Shown here: one piece after another, positions 5,859 to 11,847 of the stretch | Numbering within the stretch: position 1 is the stretch's first letter | How the letters are laid out: every line of letters begins with the position of its first letter | Assembly: GCA_039934635.1 (NCBI GenBank) | Contig: JBDTLT010000167.1 | Location: 1-12,085 of the forward strand | DNA length: 12,085 bases | Direction: 5' to 3' | Source of the DNA: DATLFA01 sp039934635 | Lineage (GTDB): Bacteria; Actinomycetota; Acidimicrobiia; Acidimicrobiales; WLNW01 | Notes under the pieces: model-generated | The model's input: only the letters and a program-made list of their open reading frames with translations | Told to the model about the DNA's origin: nothing | Databases searched by the model: none | Program-made: the position numbers and the translations under genes

Positions 5859-6251
5859 TCACGTGCGCACAGCGCTACACGAAACAGACGGCGGGTCGTG
5901 CGATCGCTCCCGCGCAACGCGATCGTGTTCGAAGAATATTTCACACGTCACATCGTCGTTGGGCGAGTGACCTTCGATCTCGATGTGCACAACCTCGCCG
6001 GGCTTCACGGCTCCCAGCCTTTTTGCCCAGGTACCCCGGACGACCTCACGACGTTCGACCGAACCGTAGCCATATGTGACGGTGGTGGTCGCGTTAGGAG
6101 AAAGTGAGCGAATAACGACCCAATGATCAGACCCCAAACGATCGAGCAAGCTGATCATCACAAACATGACGAGGGCAAACAGGAGGACGAGCACACTTAC
6201 CCGTGCCTGCTTGTCCGCCGGTAGGCGAAGCTTTACTCTTTCGGACGCCAC
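5859..6251 (-). CDS. MmpS-like single-pass membrane protein
   Basis: A 130-residue protein with a GTG start at 6251. A basic N-terminus (R-V-K-L-R-L-P-A-D-K-Q-A-R) is followed by one membrane helix, residues ~18-37 (V-S-V-L-V-L-L-F-A-L-V-M-F-V-M-I-S). The outside part has V-T-Y-G-Y-G-S, W-A-K-R-L, V-V-H-I-E-I-E-G, V-T-C-E-I-F-F and V-S-C-S-A. This V-T-Y-G / C-x-I / V-x-C-x-A layout with two cysteines is that of MmpS family proteins, small partners of MmpL/RND transporters, but no mmpL gene is in the window. Start choice is moderate: an AGG lies 8 bases upstream. It follows the broken propeller gene on the same strand with a gap of 140 bases. Confidence 0.6.
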   Translation of the reverse strand: MASERVKLRLPADKQARVSVLVLLFALVMFVMISLLDRLGSDHWVVIRSLSPNATTTVTYGYGSVERREVVRGTWAKRLGAVKPGEVVHIEIEGHSPNDDVTCEIFFEHDRVARERSHDPPSVSCSAVRT

Positions 6252-6391
6252 ACGTTGAACCTATCGATGCGAGGCCGCTCGCAGCTTGCGCGATCGCGGG
6301 TTCTCGCCTTCGACAGCGCGTTGCTGGCAGCCGGACTCTGCGGTTCCTATCGCGTCGACGGCTGCGTCGCTGAGTAGCCGGTTCGGCTCCG

Positions 6392-7118
6392 TCACGGCGC
6401 ATTCGGAGTGATGATCCGAGCGGGCTGGGGCCATGCGGCGTCGTAGACGTACGCGTCTTTGCGGTAGTCCCTCTGGACGAGGCGATGCTCCCCGGATTTG
6501 TCGACGATGTGGCATCGACGATGCTGCCCGCGTCAGTGTTGAACGCTTTGTCGAACGTAGCGGCGTACTTGTCCTCGGCCTCACCGTCGATTCGGATGCG
6601 ATCGAGCGCCCCAGTCTGCGTGTCCAAGACCGCGGTCTTCCGTAATCTTCAGCGAGCCTCAGGGAGATAGCGAGGAAACGCCCGTCGGGTGACCACAACA
6701 GTTCTCGAACCCCGAGTCGTTCGACTGGTCGCGCGGAATCATCGAACAGTTGGATCAGTTCCTTTTCGGTGACGATCCGTTCGCTGCTTCCATTGACCTC
6801 GCGCACCCGTACTTCGGTCAGGGGACATGTGTAGTACGGCTGCCGCGGCGCTCCGGCACCGACGTAGGCCAGCCGTTGTTCATCGGGACTCAATGCGGGC
6901 ATGACGCCGTTCGCCACTGTGACCGGCGCCGGATCGTCTCCGCGAAAGCGCAAAACTCGCGGGCTGCATACATCGGCCGCGTCCGAGACATGATCCGCCT
7001 GCTCGCCGACGTACACCGTCTCGCCGTCGGCGGACACGCTCAAACCGGACAACTGACGAACGGGCGCTAGACCTTTTCCCCGTCGGGGCCCGATAAATCC
7101 CATCAAGGCGACCGTCAA
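6392..7118 (-). pseudogene. Frameshifted actinobacterial beta-propeller (TolB/WD40-like) protein gene
   Basis: Coding runs through three minus frames. Frame one (from ~7118) has propeller repeats L-S-V-S-A-D-G-E-T-V-Y-V, A-L-S-P-D-E-Q-R-L-A-Y-V and L-L-W-S-P-D-G-R-F-L-A-I-S, plus two C-containing turns. Between ~6655 and 6630 the frame changes to one reading A-V-L-D-T-Q-T-G-A-L-D-R-I. At 6501-6523 a 14-bp duplication changes it again to I-V-D-K-S-G-E-H-R-L-V-Q...P-A-R-I-I-T-P-N-A-P-stop at 6392. The N-terminus is also incomplete: the frame opens at a TTG with no ribosome site, and a different frame upstream (G-R-L-D-G-I-Y-R-A-P-T-G-K, ~7070-7110) may hold more of it, implying another shift near the GGGGAAAA run at 7077-7084. 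Known relatives are secreted or cytosolic proteins of unknown function. Confidence 0.75.
6501..6523. repeat. 14-bp tandem duplication causing a frameshift
   Basis: On the minus strand CATCGTCGA occurs twice with period 14 (CATCGTCGA-TGCCA-CATCGTCGA). Removing one 14-base period joins D-A-G-S-I-V-D directly to K-S-G-E-H-R-L and restores one reading frame across the site. Confidence 0.75.
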
Positions 7119-7152
7119 TGATTCGCAACAGATCCCACCACTCCACTCCGTC

Positions 7153-7183
7153 CGACACAGACGCTAAGCCCACGCACCGCGAC
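7153..7183. repeat. 31-bp dispersed repeat, copy 2 (partner at 830-860)
   Basis: Matches 830-860 at 29 of 31 positions in direct orientation, 6.3 kb away. It sits just upstream of the broken propeller gene. Flanks are unrelated to those of copy 1. Confidence 0.7.
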
Positions 7184-7256
7184 GGTTGGTTGGTTCGACG
7201 TCGCGGCATGAACGCGAGGTGGGTGCGATGTCGTGTCTCGACAGGCGCACCAATCC

Positions 7257-7284
7257 TCAACGACCCGTGACTGCGATGAGATCG
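7257..7284 (-). repeat. 28-bp dispersed repeat encoding a frame end, copy 1 (partner at 9333-9360)
   Basis: Identical to 9333-9360 at 25 of 28 positions. Read on the minus strand it encodes D-L-I-A-V-T-G-R-stop; the three differences (ATC/ATT, GGT/GGC, CGT/CGC) are all silent third-position changes. Confidence 0.7.
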
Positions 7285-7559
7285 TCATCACCAGGCGCAT
7301 AGTTATGGAGATGCCAGACGCGGACGTCGTTCTCATCGGCGACCGGTAACGAGCAGAGCGAACGTCGTAGTGCGGCTGACTCGAGAGGTCAGCGAACGCA
7401 ACGCTGCGTTCTGGCACCGCGTCTACGCCTGGCTCGCATTGCACGCCACGACATGCGAACGCGTCCTCACCGACATCGGCACCTGCTACTGCTACTGCTT
7501 TGCCACCGGGCCTGCCACGACATCGGCGCCACAGTCATTCGCGGCACTAAGGTCGCGAT

Positions 7560-7772
7560 GTGGACAACCATAAGGTCTCGACTGCGCTCGATCGGCTATT
7601 CCATGACCGTGGTCAAGTCTCGGCCAACGACCTCGCCGTCGAGGTTGACATCAACCACCATGACGCGAGAGCCGAACTCGAGAAGCGACGATTGTCAGGT
7701 GAGCTCCAGTGGGGATCGCGTTGGTCGTTCCTCAAGTCGCAAGACATGAGGACCTACAGGAGACGGACTTGA
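7560..7772 (+). CDS. Small winged-helix-like protein of unknown function
   Basis: A 70-residue ORF with a GTG start at 7560 preceded by AAGG with a 7-base gap (7549-7552), a usable ribosome site. The sequence V-S-T-A-L-D-R-L-F-H-D, V-S-A-N-D-L-A-V-E-V-D-I, H-D-A-R-A-E-L-E-K-R-R-L-S-G-E-L-Q-W and S-R-W-S-F-L reads as helix, turn, recognition helix and a beta wing, as in small winged-helix DNA-binding proteins. No known family is recognised. It stands alone among gene relics, so it may be a surviving regulator of a lost element or a chance ORF. The coding-like composition and ribosome site favour a real gene. Confidence 0.5.
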   Translation: MDNHKVSTALDRLFHDRGQVSANDLAVEVDINHHDARAELEKRRLSGELQWGSRWSFLKSQDMRTYRRRT

Positions 7773-7799
7773 CGCCTTGCGCCATGGTGCGCGGTGTGA

Positions 7800-7931
7800 G
7801 CGGTAGTAGAGGGTGGGCAAGATCACGCAGTAGCCGCTGGTGCCCAGGCGCCGCGCCATGTCGTGGAGCTCGTCGCGTTTGCTCGGTGCGTCCATGTAGA
7901 AGCACACGACCGGGACATCCCCAACACTCAC
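7800..7931 (-). pseudogene. N-terminal fragment of a dienelactone hydrolase family gene
   Basis: The minus frame from 7931 reads V-P-V-V-C-F-Y-M-D-A-P-S-K-R-D-E-L-H-D-M, then A-R-R-L-G-T-S-G-Y-C-V-I-L-P-T-L-Y-Y-R. This is the first strand and helix of an alpha/beta hydrolase of the dienelactone hydrolase (carboxymethylenebutenolidase) family. Past the Y-Y-R the match stops. The nucleophile elbow, Asp and His of the catalytic triad would lie further on and are absent, so only ~45 of ~230 residues remain. It abuts the tyrosine recombinase fragment on the opposite strand, which suggests rearrangement at about 7935. Confidence 0.75.
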
Positions 7932-7947
7932 GGTATTGGCATCGGCT

Positions 7948-8211
7948 CAAGAGTCCGCGGACTTCCAACGCTCTACGAGACCTGCTGTCGCGCCGGCGAA
8001 GCCCTCGGCATCGACATCGAGGACCATCGACCGCGACGACCGGTCCGCGCGGATCACCGGAAAAGGCGGCGACCCACAACGCGTCTACTGGGCCACGGCC
8101 ACCGCACGATGGCTGCCTCGTCTGATGGGCGACCGACCGAGCGGCCCGCTCTTCCTCACCGACCGCCGCGCCCGTGAGGCCCGGTTGATGATTCCTACCA
8201 AGCAACGATGA
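7948..8211 (+). pseudogene. Internal fragment of a tyrosine recombinase (phage-integrase family), frameshifted
   Basis: Two plus frames together give the family pattern. The first, from ~7950, reads L-Y-E-T-C-C-R-A-G-E-A-L-G-I-D-I-E-D, the helix that follows the first catalytic Arg in integrases (usually R-x-E-E-V-L-x-L-x-x-x-D-L; the Arg appears as C-R-A-G-E-A-L). After a frame change near 8025-8035 the second reads R-I-T-G-K-G-G-D-P-Q-R-V-Y-W-A-T, then A-R-W-L-P-R-L-M and G-P-L-F-L-T-D-R-R-A-R-E, the beta-hairpin with its lysine and the strand leading to the C-terminal active site. The stop at 8209-8211 cuts off the H-x-x-R and Tyr nucleophile. The fragment is therefore inactive. Confidence 0.75.
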
Positions 8212-8269
8212 TCGAACGTGTTGTCGGCACTCGGGCCACGCCCGAATGTTGTGCCAAGGCGACCTCGGG

Positions 8270-8275
8270 TACGCT
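8270..8275 (+). promoter_or_regulatory. Candidate -10 element for the dioxygenase gene
   Basis: TACGCT fits the actinobacterial TANNNT -10 pattern and lies 35 bases before the chosen ATG. TTGTGC at 8249-8254 is a poor -35 with a 15-base spacer. This is weak, composition-based evidence. Confidence 0.25.
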
Positions 8276-8310
8276 GCCGAAATCAAGTTCGCGCCGACGA
8301 GTTCGCTCTC

Positions 8311-9234
8311 ATGGCGACACCTCCAACCGTTGTTGTTGACCGACCGAGCGATATCGCTTGCGCCACACTGCGTGAGGAGCTGGATGTGATTGCCACCCGA
8401 TCGATCGAGCCGTTCGGCATTGAGCTGCTCGTCGATCTACGAAGCGAGTTCGACCCCGTCGAAGCACAGGAGTTCCGTCATCTGTTCGAGGTACACGATC
8501 TCGTGCTTGTGCGGGGCAACGTGCTCACCATGGAGGAGCAACTGCGCGTTTGCGCGCTTCTCGGGCCCGTGTTGCACAGCGACAGTGGGCTCATGACCAA
8601 CGACACCGTCATCGGGCTCGCGGGCGTGGAGCTTGTGTATCACTCCGACTACGGATACAGCCCAGAGCCGCTGCAGGCAATCTCGTTACACGCCGTCGAC
8701 GTCGTCGACGGCGAGACGTCGACGCGTTTCGCCGGTGGTCGTCACGGTTACGAGTCCCTTTCACCATCGATGCAACAGCGGGTCGCTGATCTATCCGCGC
8801 TGCAAGTGTTCGGCGCCCAGCTCGATCGTCGCAATCGTCTGTCCGAACTCGATCCGGTATTGCCGAGCACCATTCACGCGCTCGCACAACCGCACGACGC
8901 GACGGGCAGTCGATGGTTGTTTGCCCCTCAAATGCTGACCGATTCGATTGTCGGGCTGCCCGAGGAGGAGAGCGAAGCGATCATTGCCGAGATATTCGGT
9001 GCGCTCTACGCGCCAAGCCAAATCCTCGAGCACCGGTGGCATGTCGGCGACTTCGTCATCTTTCACAACATGCGTGTGGTTCACGCCCGCGGCGACGTGT
9101 CGAAGGTTGCCCGACGCGTTTTGCAGCGCGTCACTCTCGGCACGAAGGGTTACCTCGACCTCTATCCACATCTGGCGGACTACGAGTGGGACAACAGCGG
9201 GACGATGATCGAAGGCGATGCGTTCGCGAGCTGA
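8311..9234 (+). CDS. TauD/TfdA-type Fe(II)/2-oxoglutarate-dependent dioxygenase
   Basis: A 307-residue enzyme that would use Fe(II), O2 and 2-oxoglutarate to hydroxylate a small acid such as a sulfonate, phenoxy acid or amino acid derivative; the substrate is not readable. The iron ligands are visible: H111-x-D113 in V-Y-H-S-D-Y-G-Y, and H258 in F-H-N-M-R-V-V-H-A-R. A 2-oxoglutarate-binding Arg (R273, or R269) lies in A-R-R-V-L-Q-R-V-T-L-G. Between them are G-E-T-S-T-R-F-A-G-G-R-H-G-Y, L-V-R-G (residues ~66-69), and W-H-V-G-D-F-V-I-F-H-N near 243-252. Length is normal for the family. The ATG at 8311 is chosen because N-terminal similarity begins soon after; a GTG at 8218 would add 31 unlike residues. 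There is no strong ribosome site, so a leaderless or distant start is possible. It is the only intact metabolic gene within the relic zone. Confidence 0.88.
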   Translation: MATPPTVVVDRPSDIACATLREELDVIATRSIEPFGIELLVDLRSEFDPVEAQEFRHLFEVHDLVLVRGNVLTMEEQLRVCALLGPVLHSDSGLMTNDTVIGLAGVELVYHSDYGYSPEPLQAISLHAVDVVDGETSTRFAGGRHGYESLSPSMQQRVADLSALQVFGAQLDRRNRLSELDPVLPSTIHALAQPHDATGSRWLFAPQMLTDSIVGLPEEESEAIIAEIFGALYAPSQILEHRWHVGDFVIFHNMRVVHARGDVSKVARRVLQRVTLGTKGYLDLYPHLADYEWDNSGTMIEGDAFAS

Positions 9235-9332
9235 CGGCGGCAACCGTCCGCAGCGTCTGCACGCTCTACGCTCGTTGGTGACCAACGTGTTCGCACGTGA
9301 GCACAGCGCTCAGTCCGGACTTGCTGCGATTG

Positions 9333-9360
9333 TCAGCGGCCCGTGACTGCAATGAGATCG
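9333..9360 (-). repeat. 28-bp dispersed repeat, copy 2 (partner at 7257-7284)
   Basis: Same orientation as copy 1, 25 of 28 bases identical, and the same encoded end D-L-I-A-V-T-G-R-stop. Here it is joined in frame to V-A-V, which fits the sigma region 2 segment (x-A-V-D-L-I) of the decayed gene. Confidence 0.7.
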
Positions 9361-9598
9361 ACAGCCACACGTTCGCAAGCTGCCCCGATCGGGGTCGAAG
9401 CCGTCGGGCACGCTCCATAAACGGAGGAAGATTTCGCGAGTGATCTCTTCGGCGAGATGCGCTCGCGTAGCAAGCCGATGGCGACTGAAAGACTGCGCCC
9501 CCGTGGCGTCGATAGACCTCGGCCAATGCGTCCTGCTGACAGCGCGCGATCGCCAACACCAGTGACGCGTCGCTCGCCTGTCGGAGATCTATTTCCAC
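9333..9598 (-). pseudogene. Decayed ECF-type sigma-70 factor gene (N-terminal half only)
   Basis: From the GTG at 9598 the minus frame reads E-I-D-L-R-Q-A-S-D-A-S-L-V-L-A-I-A-R, then D-A-L-A-E-V-Y-R-R-H-G-G-A-V-F, the start of sigma region 2. A second frame near 9470-9375 continues H-L-A-E-E-I-T-R-E-I-F-L-R-L-W and F-D-P-D-R-G-S-L-R-T, the core-binding helix and the following segment. A third frame gives V-A-V-D-L-I-A-V-T-G-R-stop at 9333. At least two frameshifts and some loss lie between them, and region 4 is absent, so no functional sigma factor can be made. Its last 28 bases are the dispersed repeat shared with 7257-7284. Confidence 0.75.
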
Positions 9599-9896
9599 GG
9601 TTCATGTACGAACCAAACGCCCGTCGCGGATGCAAACAAAGACCAAGTCACATGACCGTGGTGGGCCGCTGCCGAACCCGAGCAAGGCCGCGATCGGACA
9701 ACGACGCCACGTCCTCGCCCCGGGCGAGCGAGGCGGTCGCGATAGGCACAGAGCGAGGTGTGGGCGAAAATCTGGGTGAGTTGCGTCGAACTACCACACT
9801 TGAATGCTCGATTGGTTCATAATGAGCGAATTCATGGCGCGTGGCGCACCTGCTCGACCCTGGCTCTCCGCCGTCACCGTGAGAGAGGAGAACGAC
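9599..9896. other. Intergenic stretch with no recognised feature
   Basis: No coding frame here is convincing on either strand. The plus frame that opens at 9804 is the upstream extension of the GAF-ANTAR gene; its extra residues lack family character, and the strong ribosome site just before 9897 argues that this part is leader. The promoter of the GAF-ANTAR gene should lie here, but I cannot fix it. Confidence 0.5.
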
Positions 9897-10640
9897 ATGG
9901 CGTTCCGTGAGCAGCGGCTCTCGCAAGCCTTTGTCGAGTTGGCCGACACCCTCGTCGATGACTTCGATGTCGTCGACTTCATGACCTTGTTGACCGAGCG
10001 CTGCGTCGACCTGCTCGGCGCAACCGACGGCGGTTTGATGCTCGTCGACTCGGGCGGGCATCTGCGCGTCGTGGCCTCATCGAGCGAACAGATGCGCACG
10101 CTGGAGCTTTTCGAGTTGCAGGCATCGGAGGGGCCGTGCCTCGACGCGTACCGCACGGCCGAAGCGGTGGGCGCCGACGACGCCGAAGCTATTACCCGCA
10201 AATGGCCGGCTTTCAGCGCCCATGTGCTCACGGCGGGGTACACGTCGATCTACGCAGTGCCGTTGCGGATCAGGTCCAACGTCATCGGCGCGCTCAATTT
10301 GTTCAACACCGGCCAGGGGCCGTGGGACGCTGACAACCTAAAGCTTGCGCAAGCCTTGGCCGCGGTGGCCACCATTGGTCTGTTGCATCATCGGGCGATG
10401 GACGACTCCCTTATGTTGTCGTCACAGCTACAGGTGGCGCTGAACTCCCGGATCTCGATCGAACAAGCCAAAGGGCTCCTCGCGGGCCGCCTTGACATCG
10501 GCACTGAAGAAGCCTTCGAAAGAATCCGCCGATACGCGAGATCGCACAACCTAAATCTCTCCGCCGTGGCCACCGACCTCATGGCAGGGACAATGCCCGA
10601 CAACGCCATGGATCAACTGACGATGCCAGGCAACCGCTGA
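9897..10640 (+). CDS. GAF-ANTAR regulator 1 (RNA-binding antiterminator-type)
   Basis: A 247-residue protein. The ATG at 9897 is chosen because GAGGAG (9885-9890) precedes it by 6 bases; in-frame ATGs at 9822 and 9834 would add a tail unlike the family. Residues ~20-163 form a GAF sensor domain with G-G-L-M-L-V-D, A-S-E-G-P-C-L-D-A-Y (~76-85), Y-A-V-P-L-R-I and G-A-L-N-L-F-N. Residues ~178-231 form an ANTAR domain: S-R-I-S-I-E-Q-A-K-G-L-L-A-G-R, E-E-A-F-E-R-I-R-R-Y-A-R-S-H-N-L-N-L, A-V-A-T-D-L-M-A. ANTAR domains bind paired RNA hairpins and prevent transcription termination; the GAF domain is expected to sense a small ligand or redox state. The S-E-G-P-C-L cysteine is common in this actinobacterial group. 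The target RNA is unknown. Confidence 0.9.
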   Translation: MAFREQRLSQAFVELADTLVDDFDVVDFMTLLTERCVDLLGATDGGLMLVDSGGHLRVVASSSEQMRTLELFELQASEGPCLDAYRTAEAVGADDAEAITRKWPAFSAHVLTAGYTSIYAVPLRIRSNVIGALNLFNTGQGPWDADNLKLAQALAAVATIGLLHHRAMDDSLMLSSQLQVALNSRISIEQAKGLLAGRLDIGTEEAFERIRRYARSHNLNLSAVATDLMAGTMPDNAMDQLTMPGNR

Positions 10641-10675
10641 CGAAAGACGGCACAATGACGGGCACTGCTAGGGTG

Positions 10676-10685
10676 AACAATTGTT
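10676..10685. promoter_or_regulatory. 10-bp palindrome in the leader between the GAF-ANTAR genes
   Basis: AACAATTGTT is self-complementary and follows a TAGGGT (10669-10674) that fits the TANNNT -10 pattern. It may be a small operator for the second gene, but a palindrome this short can arise by chance. Confidence 0.3.
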
Positions 10686-10729
10686 GGGCGTTTGCGCAGT
10701 GTCCTAACGGCGTATCGAGGCGCGATGAT

Positions 10730-10819
10730 GGTTTTGAATGAAACCTCGCTCCACTGGCAATCAACCAGTTTCCCGCCACCAGTCTCCGCCCTTGTCTGGT
10801 CAGCGTTGATCTTGAACGC
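10730..10819 (+). promoter_or_regulatory. Leader with three small stem-loops upstream of GAF-ANTAR gene 2
   Basis: Three short hairpins can form in this strand: GGTTT-TGAATG-AAACC (6-base loop) at 10730-10745, ACTGG-CAATCAA-CCAGT at 10753-10769, and GCGTT-GATCTTG-AACGC at 10803-10819. All have 5-bp stems. ANTAR proteins act on paired hairpins with hexaloops carrying A at position 1 and G at position 4; the one hexaloop here does not match that rule, so a role in autoregulation is a hypothesis. Confidence 0.35.
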
Positions 10820-10858
10820 GGTGCAACACGGCGGGCCTTCACCTAGGAGGCGTCACAC

Positions 10859-11599
10859 ATGACGACCCCGTCGCTCGGGCCGGAAGAACCCCCCGACGCA
10901 TCCCTTACCCCCGCGACGACGCCGACGGGGCGGTCGCGGTCGAGCACCGATGTCGTCGACGCCGCACTTCGGCTCGTCACCGCTCTCGCGGACGCAACGG
11001 TCGACAACGCCGACGGAGTCAGCATCACGCTGGAACGATACGGCCACTTGATGACCGTCGCCGCGAGCAACGAGGCCGTATTGACGATGGACCACCACCA
11101 ATACCAAACCGGCGAAGGACCTTGCCTCGACGCAAAAGCCGAGGGCCGCTGGTTCTACATCGAATCTCTCGCCGACGAGATCAGATGGCCCAAATTCGTC
11201 CCGCTCGCGCTCGACCAAGGAATACACAGCATCTTGTCGTCACCGCTGATGACGAAACAACGACCCCAAGGCGCGCTGAACATCTACTCCTCCACAGAAC
11301 GGGCCTTCGGCACACATGAACAGAAGCTGGCGGCGCTGTTCGCCGACCAAGCGTCACAGATCTTGACCACCGCTGGCGCCGACGCGACAGACGAACACGA
11401 AAACCAACGATTTGTCGCAGCGTTGAAAGCGCGTCAGGTGATCCACCAAGCACAAGGCATCATCATGGGCCAGAACGAGCTGACCGCAGATGCTGCGATC
11501 GCATCGCTCCACCACGCCGCCCGCGCCGCAGGTATCACCGTGTTGGCACACGCAACACGCCTCGTGGCCTCGATCGGTCACGACCGCCGGCAGCCGTAG
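10859..11599 (+). CDS. GAF-ANTAR regulator 2
   Basis: A 246-residue protein with AGGAGG (10845-10850) 8 bases before the ATG. A Pro/Thr-rich N-terminal tail (residues 1-30) precedes a GAF domain (~35-172) with G-V-S-I-T-L-E-R, Y-Q-T-G-E-G-P-C-L-D-A (~82-92), I-L-S-S-P-L and G-A-L-N-I-Y-S. The ANTAR domain (~185-237) reads A-L-K-A-R-Q-V-I-H-Q-A-Q-G-I-I-M-G, D-A-A-I-A-S-L-H-H-A-A-R-A-A-G-I-T. It resembles regulator 1 in architecture but is clearly diverged, so the pair is not a recent duplication. Both keep the E-G-P-C-L motif. It is probably transcribed separately from gene 1 (218-base leader) and together with the small gene that follows at 8 bases. Confidence 0.92.
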   Translation: MTTPSLGPEEPPDASLTPATTPTGRSRSSTDVVDAALRLVTALADATVDNADGVSITLERYGHLMTVAASNEAVLTMDHHQYQTGEGPCLDAKAEGRWFYIESLADEIRWPKFVPLALDQGIHSILSSPLMTKQRPQGALNIYSSTERAFGTHEQKLAALFADQASQILTTAGADATDEHENQRFVAALKARQVIHQAQGIIMGQNELTADAAIASLHHAARAAGITVLAHATRLVASIGHDRRQP

Positions 11600-11607
11600 G
11601 CCGCGCC

Positions 11608-11847
11608 ATGGGCGACGCCATCGATCCGCTCGAGAAGGCACGACGCGAGGTAGGCCTCACGGTGCCTGAACTGTGGTGGCGGTACTTCGCCATCGGAGGC
11701 ATGAGCAACGAGCTGGAAGTCGAGGCCATCCTCTACCAAGCGCTCGTACCGAGCGAAACCGATCGTGACCTACTCGCAGTCGCACTCAACGAACGCATCA
11801 GCGAACTCGGCGGCGACCATCCCATCCCCTACTCCAGCGACGCCTGA
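11608..11847 (+). CDS. Small conserved-looking protein of unknown function, linked to GAF-ANTAR gene
   Basis: A 79-residue protein whose ATG is 8 bases after the stop of regulator 2, so the two are almost certainly in one transcript. The sequence is helical and acidic: L-T-V-P-E-L-W-W-R-Y-F-A-I-G-G-M, E-L-E-V-E-A-I-L-Y-Q-A-L-V-P, D-R-D-L-L-A-V-A-L-N-E-R-I-S-E-L-G and a short end H-P-I-P-Y. I recall similar small proteins of this length (L-W-x-R-Y-F-A-L-G-G and A-L-N-E-R-x-x-E-L-G) next to GAF/ANTAR regulators in other actinobacteria, but no function is known to me. No signal peptide or membrane helix is visible. A role as partner or modulator of the regulator is inferred from position alone. 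Confidence 0.75.
   Translation: MGDAIDPLEKARREVGLTVPELWWRYFAIGGMSNELEVEAILYQALVPSETDRDLLAVALNERISELGGDHPIPYSSDA

Larger units (their letters stand above)
7119..7559. other. Relic stretch with two dispersed short repeats, no intact gene
   Basis: Open frames are present on both strands but none is recognised. The stretch carries one copy of each dispersed repeat pair (7153-7183 and 7257-7284). On the minus strand the frame ending at 7257 reads D-E-N-D-V-R-V-W-H-L-H-N-Y-A-P-G just before the repeat-encoded end D-D-L-I-A-V-T-G-R-stop; it has an in-frame stop further upstream, so only ~45 codons could be real. A simple CTGCTACTGCTACTGCT run lies near 7480-7500. Confidence 0.4.

Noticed and set aside
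7476..7500. CTGCTACTGCTACTGCT simple repeat as a possible microsatellite or CRISPR-like unit
   Set aside because: Only about three imperfect 6-base units; no spacers and no function implied.
9457..9822. 121-codon plus frame
   Set aside because: Antisense to the recognisable sigma-factor remnant; basic, low-complexity composition.
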